From NCBI GenBank assembly GCA_009921265.1, contig RFYV01000014.1:1-56929 (forward strand): a stretch of DNA of 56,929 bases, in the 5' to 3' direction. Under the pieces are notes generated by a model. The model was not told the origin of the DNA and searched no databases. It saw only the letters and a program-made list of their open reading frames with translations. The position numbers and the translations under genes were made by a program. Source of the DNA: Betaproteobacteria bacterium. Lineage in GTDB: Bacteria > Pseudomonadota > Gammaproteobacteria > Burkholderiales > Burkholderiaceae_C. The first letter of the stretch is position 1. Each line of letters starts with the position of its first letter. Shown here in pieces: positions 41,669 through 52,776 of the stretch.

Positions 41669-42468
41669 AGCCTTGATTGTAAAAGAGCTTGGGTGACCTC
41701 TACAAAACCAGCACCGGATTTGTTTTGTGTGATCCAGTTCGGCATGATGGGCATTCGATCAGCAAAGTCCATCACATTAGCAACACCTACCGCGTGAGGA
41801 AAAAACTCAAACATCGGCATATCGTTGGGCGAGTCACCCATATAAATCATGTTTCCATTTTCTTTTTCTAAGTCGAGACGCCATACCTCTTTGAACATGC
41901 GCTTCACTGTTGTGAGTTTGTTCCACTCGCCCTGCCATGCATTCACATGAATAGACGATACTTTGGTTGTGAGCCCGTGCTTTTGCAAAACCGAAACAAT
42001 CTGATCGACTTGTGCTTGCGGCAAACGCGGCACATCTTCACAAAAATCAATGGCCAAATCATATTGTCGAAAATCTTGATCAGAAGCCACGGCACATCCC
42101 GCAACAGCTTTCAATACATCTTCTCGGGCCAAATCCAAGCGCTTGCGCAATTTTTGACGCTCTTGTGCTGCTAACAGATGACGAGTTCTTATTCGCTTTT
42201 CTGTTTCATCCATCCACATATAAAAAGCGCCGTTCTCGCCCACCACCCCATGAACGGGCCACATTCGCGCCATGTGATCGCACCAACCCGCTGGACGCCC
42301 TGTCACCAGTACCACCCGAATACCACTTAAAAAAAGACGCTCTAAATGCAAATAGGCGTCAGCCGTTAGTTGCCCTGAAGTAGTGAGTGTGTCGTCAACA
42401 TCGGTTAAAACCGTATGAACCCCGCTTAAAACAGGGCTTGGTATTTCAAAAAATGGGGCGGGGCTCAT
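41665..42468 (-). CDS. HAD-superfamily (Cof/IIB-type) hydrolase
   Basis: A 267-residue HAD phosphatase. Motif I is [14 protein letters not shown] (Asp nucleophile at about D23), motif II is VLVTGRPAG, and the end motif is [12 protein letters not shown] with the metal Asp. The cap between them, with GENGAFYMW, is the IIB type as in mannosyl-3-phosphoglycerate or sucrose-phosphate phosphatases. Substrate unknown. It is the first gene before split metH and starts only 20 bases from the divergent rhodanese gene, so the promoters must overlap the coding regions. Confidence 0.85.
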   Translation of the reverse strand: MSPAPFFEIPSPVLSGVHTVLTDVDDTLTTSGQLTADAYLHLERLFLSGIRVVLVTGRPAGWCDHMARMWPVHGVVGENGAFYMWMDETEKRIRTRHLLAAQERQKLRKRLDLAREDVLKAVAGCAVASDQDFRQYDLAIDFCEDVPRLPQAQVDQIVSVLQKHGLTTKVSSIHVNAWQGEWNKLTTVKRMFKEVWRLDLEKENGNMIYMGDSPNDMPMFEFFPHAVGVANVMDFADRMPIMPNWITQNKSGAGFVEVTQALLQSRL

Positions 42469-42488
42469 TGCCTAGATAATACGTCGCA

Positions 42489-42881
42489 ATGCGCAATTTA
42501 TTACCCCTTCAGGCTTGGAAGTTTTTACAAACCCACAAAGATGCCCTTTTGATTGATGTTCGAATGGAGATTGAGTCCATGTATGTGGGCCGCCCGCCAG
42601 GCTCTATCAATATTGCGTGGTATGAATATCCCGAATTCACGCCCGATGTACAAGCGTTCACTTCAGCTGTAAATGCTGAGGCCAATGACTTCAACAGATC
42701 AATTGTTTTAATTTGTCGCAGTGGACAACGAACCTTAGACGCCGCGCTGGCACTTGAAATGGCGGGCTTTACCGACGTCGTCAACGTTGTTCACGGGTTT
42801 GAAGGTGACCTCAACGACCAACACCAACGATCGAGTATCAATGGATGGCGGTTTGACGGACTCCCATGGGAACAGCTGTAA
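42489..42881 (+). CDS. Rhodanese-like domain protein
   Basis: A 130-residue single rhodanese domain, a family that transfers sulfane sulfur or serves as a sulfur carrier. The active-site loop is LICRSGQRT with Cys76, and the N-terminal LLIDVRMEIESMYVG and EGDLNDQHQRSSINGWRFDGLPW blocks match the form common in Burkholderiales. The partner is unknown. It is divergent from the HAD/metH operon across 20 bases. Confidence 0.9.
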   Translation: MRNLLPLQAWKFLQTHKDALLIDVRMEIESMYVGRPPGSINIAWYEYPEFTPDVQAFTSAVNAEANDFNRSIVLICRSGQRTLDAALALEMAGFTDVVNVVHGFEGDLNDQHQRSSINGWRFDGLPWEQL

Positions 42882-42899
42882 AGTACAAAACACCCCGCC

Positions 42900-42929
42900 T
42901 TGCGCTTCAAGCGTTAAAATATGTAGAGT
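42900..42929 (+). promoter_or_regulatory. Weak candidate promoter before the 45-aa gene and pckG
   Basis: TTGCGC (42900-42905) and TAGAGT (42924-42929) are separated by 18 bases on the plus strand, in the 72-base gap before the small membrane ORF. Each box matches 4 of 6 consensus positions. By-eye prediction only. Confidence 0.28.
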
Positions 42930-42953
42930 TAACTTTTAAGAAATGAGTCTTTT

Positions 42954-43091
42954 ATGTCCGAGCAACAAAAACCGACAGAGTCCACACCTGATGTGATTGA
43001 ATCAATCGTTCCTCTCATGCCCATTGTTTTACCAGTCGCGGGCGGCGTCCTTATCTTTTTATTGGCTTTTATTGCTGTTTTCATGGGCTGA
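42954..43091 (+). CDS. 45-residue single-span membrane peptide upstream of pckG
   Basis: ATG 42954 to TGA 43089-43091 encodes a 45-residue protein starting [20 protein letters not shown]. Residues 1-16 are polar and acidic; from about residue 18 to 44 it is almost wholly hydrophobic ([20 protein letters not shown]), a single membrane helix. I do not recognise the family. It ends 8 bases before pckG, so it is probably co-transcribed and perhaps translationally coupled. It could be a regulatory or complex-stabilising peptide. No strong ribosome site precedes it, and it is short, so it may not be a real gene. Confidence 0.5.
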   Translation: MSEQQKPTESTPDVIESIVPLMPIVLPVAGGVLIFLLAFIAVFMG

Positions 43092-43099
43092 TATCTAAA

Positions 43100-44938
<1,839 letters not shown>

Positions 44939-44950
<12 letters not shown>

Positions 44951-45718
44951 CAAAAACGCATGAAGTTCTTGTGCTAATTCAACGTATTGTTGAACGGGCA
45001 CTTCTTCAGCGCGCCTTTGTACATCAAACGATCCCACATAATTTTTTTGAGTCAGCCACCGGCCCAAGCTGTGACGCAATAATTTTCTACGCTGACTAAA
45101 AGCAACTTGTACCAATTGCGATAGCAAAGAAAATTCGAGATTGGGTGGCCTCTCTAGAGGCACCATTCGAACCACCGCACTATCGACACGTGGTGGCGGA
45201 TCAAACGCAAAAGGTGGCACCTGGAGTACATTTTCTAGTTGATAGCGCCACTGCAACATCACACTCAATCGACCGTACGCCGATGTTGATGGCTTGGCAA
45301 CCATTCGATCAACAACTTCCTTTTGTAGCATGAAATGTTGGTCTTGTACATACTCAACGAAATCAAGCAAATGAAACAAAATGGGGGAAGAGATGTTGTA
45401 GGGCAAGTTGCCCACGATACGCCATTTTTTTATCTGTTGATTGTGCGCCAGCAGTGCAAAGTCAACTTTTAAAACATCCGCCTCGATCACTTGCAACTGC
45501 GGGCGCGCACGTAAGCGATGAGCCAAATCGCGGTCGAGTTCAATCACAGTGAGTTGCCCCAGTCGCTCCATTAAGGGTTGCGTCATCGCTGCCAGACCAG
45601 GGCCAATTTCAATCATGGCTTGCCCCGCTTGAGGGGTAATTGCACTCACAACTTGATCGATAACGCCTGCATCAATTAAAAAATGCTGGCCAAATCGTTT
45701 GCGTGCAATGTGTTTCAC
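44939..45718 (-). CDS. rsmA: 16S rRNA (adenine1518/1519-N6) dimethyltransferase
   Basis: RsmA (KsgA) dimethylates two adjacent adenosines in helix 45 of 16S rRNA late in 30S assembly. The 259-residue protein has KRFGQHFL, the SAM motif EIGPGLA (37-43) and NLPYN (104-108). The start codon is GTG (45716-45718), 5 bases after the surA stop. In many relatives pdxA lies between surA and rsmA; here it is missing. Confidence 0.95.
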
Positions 45719-45723
45719 AGCGC

Positions 45724-47097
45724 TTATTGCGGTTCTTCGCGATATTCAACATAAGCGCGCCCACGTACACCACGCGCCCAATCTTCAAATGCTGTTTCCA
45801 ACTTGCTTTCGCGCAAGGCCGCGCGTGCACGTTCTTGAATTTCACGCGCAGACAATGGCACTTGTCGTCGTTCCATCACTTGAATTAAATGCACGCCAAA
45901 GCGCGAAGTGAGTGGCTCGCTGATTTGTCCGGGTGCCAAGCGATTCATCACCTCTTCAAATTCGGGTACAAACATGCCAGGCGTTGCCCAACCCAAATCA
46001 CCGCCCTTGTCAGCACTTCCATCTTCTGAATACTTCTTGGCCATCTCGGCAAAATTTTCCGCACCTCTATCGATTTGTTGTTTGATTTGTGAAAGTTGTG
46101 CGCGCAAAGTATTTGCATTGGTGTTAGACTTTATTTTTAAAAGAATATGTCGCGCGCGCGTTTGTGTTGTCAGTTTGTCTTGATCATTACCTGACTGGCG
46201 ATCGATCAATTTGAGAATATGCCAACCCGCGCCTGAACGCAGAGGGCCAACAACTTCGCCCAATTTTATTTGTGAAACTGCATTAGCAAAAATTTCTGGA
46301 TAGCGATCAGAAGACCGTAAACCCAAATCACCGCCTTGGCGTGCATCAGTTGCCTCAGAAACCTCTTGCGCGACTTTCGCAAATTCCTCACCTGTGCGAA
46401 CACGCGCTATGGCATTTTCTGCTTTTGTTTTTAATGTGTTAATTTGCCCCTCGTTAGCCGTCTCTGGAACAACAACCAATATATGCGCCAAGCGAATGTT
46501 TTGTTGAACACTTTTTTTTTCGTTCTCACGAATAAACGCTTGGATCTCGTTGTCGGTGGGTCGAATGCGGTTGGTCACTTCACGCTCACGCAGTTTTTGC
46601 AAAGTGATTTGATTTCGAATTTGTGTTTTAAATGCCTCCCAACTCAATCCATCTCTTTGAATTTGACTTTTTAGTCGATCTTCATCAAGCCCGCTTTGTT
46701 GAGAAACGTTATTAATTCCTTGAGCGACATCTTCATCAGAAGCTTGCACGCCATTCATTCGCGCCAAATCCAACTGAGCTTTTTCATCAATCAATTGATC
46801 CAATGCAATTCTTAATAATTGCGATTGCGGCATATTAGACTCAGGCCCTTGCATGCGTGTTTTGAGTTCGCGCGCTCGTTGATTAACTTCGGAATTTGTG
46901 ATGGGTTCTAAATTAACAATCGCTGCAATGAAGTCTGACGAGCGAACGCTTGCAACTGGCAACACAGTCGTGTCAATAGCCCGCATTCCGGAAGATGGCG
47001 CTTTATTGGGCGCCTTCAACCCCTGCGCTTGTAACACAGTCGCAATGCCAACAAAGCAAAGTAATAACACAATTAATTTTTTATTTAAAGGACTCAT
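45724..47097 (-). CDS. surA: Periplasmic chaperone/prolyl isomerase SurA
   Basis: SurA escorts outer-membrane proteins, including LptD, across the periplasm. The 457-residue protein has a signal peptide (hydrophobic about residues 7-22, ending LQAQ), the SurA N-terminal chaperone domain, two parvulin domains ([11 protein letters not shown] and [10 protein letters not shown] each start one) and a C-terminal helix. ATG 47095-47097 is chosen because it begins the signal peptide; it lies 4 bases after the lptD stop. Confidence 0.95.
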   Translation of the reverse strand: MSPLNKKLIVLLLCFVGIATVLQAQGLKAPNKAPSSGMRAIDTTVLPVASVRSSDFIAAIVNLEPITNSEVNQRARELKTRMQGPESNMPQSQLLRIALDQLIDEKAQLDLARMNGVQASDEDVAQGINNVSQQSGLDEDRLKSQIQRDGLSWEAFKTQIRNQITLQKLREREVTNRIRPTDNEIQAFIRENEKKSVQQNIRLAHILVVVPETANEGQINTLKTKAENAIARVRTGEEFAKVAQEVSEATDARQGGDLGLRSSDRYPEIFANAVSQIKLGEVVGPLRSGAGWHILKLIDRQSGNDQDKLTTQTRARHILLKIKSNTNANTLRAQLSQIKQQIDRGAENFAEMAKKYSEDGSADKGGDLGWATPGMFVPEFEEVMNRLAPGQISEPLTSRFGVHLIQVMERRQVPLSAREIQERARAALRESKLETAFEDWARGVRGRAYVEYREEPQ

Positions 47098-47101
47098 GAT
47101 T

Positions 47102-49600
47102 TCATTCGTAACGTCCAAATCGACTTGGTTGCTCGTTGGTGATGTCACGCAACATTTGATATTTGGGGATGTTGTTTTTGAGTTCTGAAAAAGGGCTCAC
47201 GCCCACTCGGGAAAATCCTGCAAACTCCATTTGGAACATGATCCGACTGACCGCACTGGTTGTTGTGATTTGAGAGCGCTCCAGCACCACTCGCCCCAAC
47301 CAACATCCTGCATCATATTCAAAACCCATTAAGGTATCCATGACCCGACTCTCTGTCATGTTGTAGTTCACTCGCGCCACCGAATACCATCGATCATCTC
47401 CCAACCCACGACCAGGTCCCAAATCATTGCCCCAATCTGCCCATAAATCACTGATGGGCCATTGCCATGCCGTATCAATGATTCGCGTCGCATCGGTGGG
47501 GCTGCTGCGTTGATGTCGAAGGGACGTTGAGATTGTTCGATAATTGGATGGATTAAACCGTGCACCAAACGAGGCGCGTGAAGATGAATGGGTTTCTGGG
47601 TTGTATTGTACGGTTGAGTCTACTTTCCACTTTTGTGTCAAATTTAACGTTGCTCCCATCAAAATATCGCTGAGTTTATTTTCTGGTGGTATGTCGGTTG
47701 GATAAATACCCACATTTTGTTCACTCAAACGAACACGTTGCGCCAATCCAAATCGCGCGGCCTCTGCGCCCGTTGTGGGATCAATCAATCGAGACGTGGC
47801 TCCCATAGTGAGCATATGGGTCGCCGACACGCGGTCATTTCCACCGTATTCATTTTCGGTAAAGAGCGTTGCGAAATTAAAGTCGACGACGCCTGAATCG
47901 TAGTTGGGCAAATAGCTTTGTGCACGATACGGTGTTTTTACGTAAAACACACGCGGCTCCAAAGTTTGCGTGTAGTTTCGATTAAACAAACTCATACTTC
48001 GCTCAAAAGTGAGGCCCGCGTTCAAACTCACCGTTGGCACAGTCACATTGGCATTGTTAAGACCGTAATAGATGGAGCTGTTTGGAATGACCAATGAGTC
48101 ATTTTCGAATTGATAGGTACGCGCTTGATAAATCAGTTTGGGAACCACATAACCATAAGGGCGAATAATGGGATAACTCAGTTGTTGGCGCGTGAGGCCA
48201 CGCAACACATTGGGTTGACAATATATAGAGTTGGTTTCGCACTCAAATTCGCGCGCTGATTTAAAACGCGTGAGTTCAGTCACGCCTTGCCAATCAAAGC
48301 CGCCAAAGTTATTTTTAATGGCGGTTGCATTCCACGATGGCACGATGTTGTAGGGTGGAGTAATCCTATTTGTAGGGTCTTGTATCACCTGATAAATTGA
48401 CGATCTCGCAGTCATGGCGACATTGAGACCAAACAAATTTCTGCCCCAACCCAAGCCCGTATCCAAAGGTAGTAACCGTGAATTGAGTTTAGTTGTATTG
48501 CTCGAAAAATCGGTCCAATATTGATCGTCGCTGACGCGATTGTGATTAATCATTAATGCGTAACGTGAACCATTGAGGTCAACAAAGCCTGTGTGTTGAT
48601 GTGAATAACCCCAGCGCCTTTGATCTTCACGCAATTTATCTGAGGGCATGTATTCAAATCGCAATTGACCTTGATTGGGCGGCACCAAGCTTTCTAAATA
48701 CCGGAGTTCAGAATTAAATTGAAGCCCTCTTTTGGAACCATAAAAAGTATCAACGGTTAAATCGCGATTGGGAGCAATATTCCAATAATAAGGTGCCTTT
48801 ATCGTAAATCCACTGACACTATCAAAGACATAATCTGGGGACAACAATCCTGATCTACGCTCATTGTTAATTGGAAAACCAAAATCGGGCATAGGCACTA
48901 CAGGCAGTCCCTTAAAGCGAATGGAGGCGTCTGTTGCGTAGCCCTCATTTTTATCCATATCTAAAGAAATTTTTTCGGCTTTTACAAACCAATCGGGAAG
49001 CCATGAGAGCCCAGTTTTTCGCAGGCATGTTGTATAAAAGGCTTTGTGAGCAACCGATTGCTTATCATTAACAAACTCTATTCGTTCGGCAGATCCGTGC
49101 CCATCGTTTTTGTTGAGTTGAAAATCTGGGTTGGTAAAAAAACCTTCAAAGCTATCAACCTTGAGATCTAAAATAGGGCCACGATAAACATCGCCGCCCC
49201 GATTGATATAAACATTACCTCGCGCTTTCAATTGATCATCTGGAAGATAATAATCAATTCGATCGGCTCGAATCAATGTATCTCCTCTGCGTAACTGAAC
49301 TTGACCTTCGAGCGTTGTTTCCAAATCTGTTCTGCCAGAGCTTTGATCACTTTCTAAATAAGTAGGCCTCTGTCGTCTATCTACCGACTGAAGTTTCTCT
49401 TCAATTATGCGTGAAGGTCGACCCAGAATGGGCTGCCCTTGCGGCAACGCAGTAGGATTGACAGAGTGATGCTGCTGCGGTGTTTGTTCATCAAGGTTGA
49501 TGTCGGTCGAAAACTGAAGCGGGGACGCATCTTCCTGCGCCCAAAGCGGAACATTCGCACAAAAAAGAAGGGCCACAAAAAATCGGCAAGCAATCGGCAT
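47102..49600 (-). CDS. lptD: LPS-assembly protein LptD
   Basis: LptD with LptE inserts lipopolysaccharide in the outer leaflet. The 832-residue protein has a signal peptide (MPIACRFFVALLFCANVPLWA), a periplasmic jellyroll with LRRGDTLIRADRIDYY, and a large C-terminal beta-barrel with FGFPINNERRSGLLSPDY. ATG 49598-49600 is chosen as the signal-peptide start; the frame has an earlier TTG. Mature-region cysteines are encoded near 49025, 48239, 48218 and 47310; the adjacent Cys-Cys pair of E. coli LptD is not present. surA follows. Confidence 0.95.
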   Translation of the reverse strand: MPIACRFFVALLFCANVPLWAQEDASPLQFSTDINLDEQTPQQHHSVNPTALPQGQPILGRPSRIIEEKLQSVDRRQRPTYLESDQSSGRTDLETTLEGQVQLRRGDTLIRADRIDYYLPDDQLKARGNVYINRGGDVYRGPILDLKVDSFEGFFTNPDFQLNKNDGHGSAERIEFVNDKQSVAHKAFYTTCLRKTGLSWLPDWFVKAEKISLDMDKNEGYATDASIRFKGLPVVPMPDFGFPINNERRSGLLSPDYVFDSVSGFTIKAPYYWNIAPNRDLTVDTFYGSKRGLQFNSELRYLESLVPPNQGQLRFEYMPSDKLREDQRRWGYSHQHTGFVDLNGSRYALMINHNRVSDDQYWTDFSSNTTKLNSRLLPLDTGLGWGRNLFGLNVAMTARSSIYQVIQDPTNRITPPYNIVPSWNATAIKNNFGGFDWQGVTELTRFKSAREFECETNSIYCQPNVLRGLTRQQLSYPIIRPYGYVVPKLIYQARTYQFENDSLVIPNSSIYYGLNNANVTVPTVSLNAGLTFERSMSLFNRNYTQTLEPRVFYVKTPYRAQSYLPNYDSGVVDFNFATLFTENEYGGNDRVSATHMLTMGATSRLIDPTTGAEAARFGLAQRVRLSEQNVGIYPTDIPPENKLSDILMGATLNLTQKWKVDSTVQYNPETHSSSRASFGARFNPSNYRTISTSLRHQRSSPTDATRIIDTAWQWPISDLWADWGNDLGPGRGLGDDRWYSVARVNYNMTESRVMDTLMGFEYDAGCWLGRVVLERSQITTTSAVSRIMFQMEFAGFSRVGVSPFSELKNNIPKYQMLRDITNEQPSRFGRYE

Positions 49601-49737
49601 AGGTTGGGTTACGGCAAAATCAAGGCTTGCGCGCAACCAAAAAGACAGTCGTTAGAATTTAGATTATCCCTGAGTACATCACCCATCTTGCCAAAACCCC
49701 ATTCTTCGTCTGAATAAAACCTCATTCAAAGCATCCA

Positions 49738-50829
49738 TTGAAGCCTCAAACCCAGCCCCTAGCCATTTCTTGGAGCGATTCTGCGCGACACGCGTCTTTT
49801 CTTCCTTGGCTCGAGCCTTTGGTTATCCAACACCATCTCAATCTTCAAAGCCTTGCTTTGGCGTCGGCTGACGCTAGTTTTAGAAGATATTTTCGTATTG
49901 CTGGTGAACCGGGCTCGGCACATCCCAGCTTCATCATCATGGATGCGCCGCCTGACAAAGAAAATTGCACGCCCTTTGTTGCCGTTACCAACTTGTTGCA
50001 TCAAGCAGGCTTACTCTCGCCTCGCGTTCTTAACTGGGATGAGCCCCATGGGTTTATGTTGCTCGATGATTTGGGTCAACACACCATGATGCAAACGCTG
50101 AGTCCCACAGCACCCGATCTTGCATTGTTTACCAAAGCCACCGACGCTTTGCTGCTTTTGCAACAAGCATCACGACCCGATGTGTTACCCGCCTACGATG
50201 AAGCTTTGTTACGCCGTGAACTGTCTTTGTTTCCCGATTGGTATATCAGTCAACACAAACAAATCACACTTAACAACACTGAGCAACATACTTTACAAAA
50301 CGCTTTTGATTTAATCGTTGCGCACAATCTCAATGCGCCGAAGGTTTTTGTACACCGAGACTTCATGCCACGCAATCTCATGATTGCGCACGACTCGAGC
50401 GAGCCGCGTTTAGGTGTTTTGGATTTTCAAGACGCAGTGTATGGCCCCATCACTTACGACATCGCCAGTTTGATGCGCGATGCATTTATTTCATGGAACG
50501 AAGAAATTGTGCTTGATGTCACGATTCGCTATTGGGAGCGCGCCAAAAAAATGGGCTTGATGGATTTTGAAGATTGGCACCAAGACTTCGGTGCGTTTTA
50601 TCGCAGCGTTGAATGGATGGGCTTGCAACGACACCTCAAAATAGCGGGCATTTTTGCGCGCTTAACACTGCGAGACCACAAGCCTGTTTATTTGCAAGAC
50701 ACGCCACGCTTCATCGCCTATATTCGTCACACATGCTCACGCTATCGTGAACTCAAGCCTTTGCTTCAATTGATCGATTGCATCGAAGGCACAACACCTG
50801 AAACAAGCTTTGCCATCGGTCGAGTTTGA
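49738..50829 (+). CDS. amgK: Anomeric MurNAc/GlcNAc kinase (AmgK-type phosphotransferase)
   Basis: AmgK phosphorylates N-acetylmuramate at C1 in the MurU wall-recycling route that bypasses de novo UDP-MurNAc synthesis. The 363-residue aminoglycoside-phosphotransferase-fold protein has ADASFRRYFRI, the catalytic loop VHRDFMPRNLM (D208, N213) and the metal Asp in GVLDFQDAVYGPITYDIASL. Position beside lptD matches Pseudomonas and Burkholderiales. The start is TTG 49738 with no clear ribosome site, so it is uncertain. murU, normally next, is replaced by rsmE. Confidence 0.85.
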   Translation: MKPQTQPLAISWSDSARHASFLPWLEPLVIQHHLNLQSLALASADASFRRYFRIAGEPGSAHPSFIIMDAPPDKENCTPFVAVTNLLHQAGLLSPRVLNWDEPHGFMLLDDLGQHTMMQTLSPTAPDLALFTKATDALLLLQQASRPDVLPAYDEALLRRELSLFPDWYISQHKQITLNNTEQHTLQNAFDLIVAHNLNAPKVFVHRDFMPRNLMIAHDSSEPRLGVLDFQDAVYGPITYDIASLMRDAFISWNEEIVLDVTIRYWERAKKMGLMDFEDWHQDFGAFYRSVEWMGLQRHLKIAGIFARLTLRDHKPVYLQDTPRFIAYIRHTCSRYRELKPLLQLIDCIEGTTPETSFAIGRV

Positions 50830-51560
50830 AAGCCTCACACTTGTCACGTTTTTATTGCCCCATCAATTTGTCTGTTGGATCGGATATTGAATTGCCGCCC
50901 GAGACCGCGCGTCATGTTCAAGTGCATCGTCTGCAACCGTGCAACACCATCACTTTGTTCAATGGCATGGGCGGCAGTTATCAAGCACAAATCACACAGA
51001 TGCAAAGACAATCGGTCAGTGCAAAAGTTTTATCGCACAACACCGCAGAATTAGAAACAACAAGGCGTATTCATATCGCTGTGGGTATGCCAGCAAACGA
51101 TCGAATGGATTGGTTAATTGAAAAAGCCACAGAGCTTGGCGTTGCGCGCGTCACACCTCTCATGACCGAACACAGTGTTCTGCGATTAACGGGTGAACGC
51201 GCAGAGAAAAAACAATTGCATTGGGATGGCGTTGCTGCCGCCGCTTGCTCTCAATGCGGACGTAACAAACTGCCAATCATTGATACACCTGTATCTTTGC
51301 AACAATGGTCGGTTGCGCAAAATGATTACGACGCGCGATTGGTTTTGTCGTTAGAGCCCTATGAGCAGTGGACGGCCTCAAACCTTTGCGAATTGGCCGC
51401 CGATGCAAGCGTGCTGGTTGCGGTTGGACCCGAAGGCGGCTTGAGCGCCAAAGAAGACGGCGCACTTCGCGATCAAGGTTTTCACCCCCTGCGTTTAGGC
51501 CCACGCGTCATGCGCGTGGAAACAGCGGTGATTGCTTGTCTATCTCTTCTGAGCTTTTAA
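50826..51560 (+). CDS. rsmE: 16S rRNA (uracil1498-N3) methyltransferase
   Basis: RsmE methylates U1498 in the decoding region of 16S rRNA. The 244-residue SPOUT-fold protein has a PUA-like N-terminus (SRFYCPINL, then LFNGMGGSYQAQI), EKATELGVARVTPLMTEHSV and the knot VAVGPEGGLSAKED with LGPRVMRVETAV. It starts at TTG 50826, overlapping the amgK stop (TTGA), so translation is probably coupled. Confidence 0.94.
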   Translation: MKASHLSRFYCPINLSVGSDIELPPETARHVQVHRLQPCNTITLFNGMGGSYQAQITQMQRQSVSAKVLSHNTAELETTRRIHIAVGMPANDRMDWLIEKATELGVARVTPLMTEHSVLRLTGERAEKKQLHWDGVAAAACSQCGRNKLPIIDTPVSLQQWSVAQNDYDARLVLSLEPYEQWTASNLCELAADASVLVAVGPEGGLSAKEDGALRDQGFHPLRLGPRVMRVETAVIACLSLLSF

Positions 51561-51612
51561 TCTCTGTCACCTTCTATCAGCAGCAAAAGTGAATTGAGCG
51601 CACAATCAAACT

Positions 51613-52776
51613 ATGAATAAAAATCTGTGGCTCCTAACACTCGCGCAAGGCCTGTTTTTAACCAACAACGTTACCTTCATTGCGATCAATGGTTTGGTCG
51701 GGTTAAGTTTGGCTCCATTTGGTTGGATGGCTACACTGCCTGTGATGGGTTATGTGGTGGGCGGCGCACTCAGCACGGGGCTCGTTGCGCATTCACAAAA
51801 ACTGTGGGGGCGTCAACGCTCCTTTCAAATTGGATTGATCGTTGCGTTTGTTTCTGCGCTCATGGGTGTAGCTGCAATTTTGATGCAATCCTTTTATTTG
51901 TTGGTACTCACCACCGTGGTTGCAGGCTATTACAGCGCCAATGGTCAACTTTATCGATTTGCGGCAGCCGAGTTGGCGCCTAGCACTGGAAAAGAAAAAG
52001 CAGTTTCGTGGGTGATGGCCGGCGGTTTGATTGGTGCCATTGTTGGACCTAATTTAGCAACGGTGACTAAGTCTTGGCTGGGCCAACCATTTGCAGGTGC
52101 TTATTTGAGTTTATCGGTGATGGCCATTATTTCGTTTGCGATTATTTCTCGCATCGAGTTTCCGCCTTTACCCGAAGTCGTCGGGAAAAATCAACAAGGC
52201 CGCGAGTTATCCATCATCATGCGTCAACCCATTTTTGTCGTTGCCGCATTGGGTGCGTCACTCGGTTATGGTGTGATGAGTTTGTTGATGTCGGCCACTC
52301 CTTTGGCGATGCAAGCGTGTAGCTTATCGTTTGAAGACACTGCATTTGTTTTGCAATGGCACGTCATTGGTATGTTTGCACCAGGATTTTTTACAGGACA
52401 TTTGATTCAACGCTTTGGCGCATTGGCCATTATGGGAGCAGGCGTTGTCATTAATTTGGTGTGCATCGTGATTGCACTCAATGGTTTGGATGTGACGCAT
52501 TTTGTCTGGGCTTTGTTTTTATTAGGGGTGGGATGGAATTTTTTATTCACTGCCAGCACGACCTTATCTTTAAAAGCCTACACACCGATTGAAAAAGATC
52601 GGGCACAAGGCGCAATTAATTTTTGTGTCTTCACGACCATGGGGTTTACTGCATTTGCGTCCGGTGCGTTTGTTACTACGCAAGGATGGCATTGGCTCAA
52701 TTGGGGCTCGTTTGTACCCGTCTTAATTACAGGTGCGGGTTTGATTTGGTTGAAGTTACAAAAAACACCTACTTAA
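51613..52776 (+). CDS. MFS transporter
   Basis: A 387-residue, roughly 12-helix major facilitator beginning LWLLTLAQGLFLTNNVTFIAI. The second-loop region VAHSQKLWGRQRSFQIG is the MFS motif A position, though diverged. The SMAA-type substrate cannot be deduced. Its TAA stop (52774-52776) overlaps the stop of convergent M20 peptidase. It begins 52 bases after rsmE and may have its own promoter. Confidence 0.82.
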   Translation: MNKNLWLLTLAQGLFLTNNVTFIAINGLVGLSLAPFGWMATLPVMGYVVGGALSTGLVAHSQKLWGRQRSFQIGLIVAFVSALMGVAAILMQSFYLLVLTTVVAGYYSANGQLYRFAAAELAPSTGKEKAVSWVMAGGLIGAIVGPNLATVTKSWLGQPFAGAYLSLSVMAIISFAIISRIEFPPLPEVVGKNQQGRELSIIMRQPIFVVAALGASLGYGVMSLLMSATPLAMQACSLSFEDTAFVLQWHVIGMFAPGFFTGHLIQRFGALAIMGAGVVINLVCIVIALNGLDVTHFVWALFLLGVGWNFLFTASTTLSLKAYTPIEKDRAQGAINFCVFTTMGFTAFASGAFVTTQGWHWLNWGSFVPVLITGAGLIWLKLQKTPT

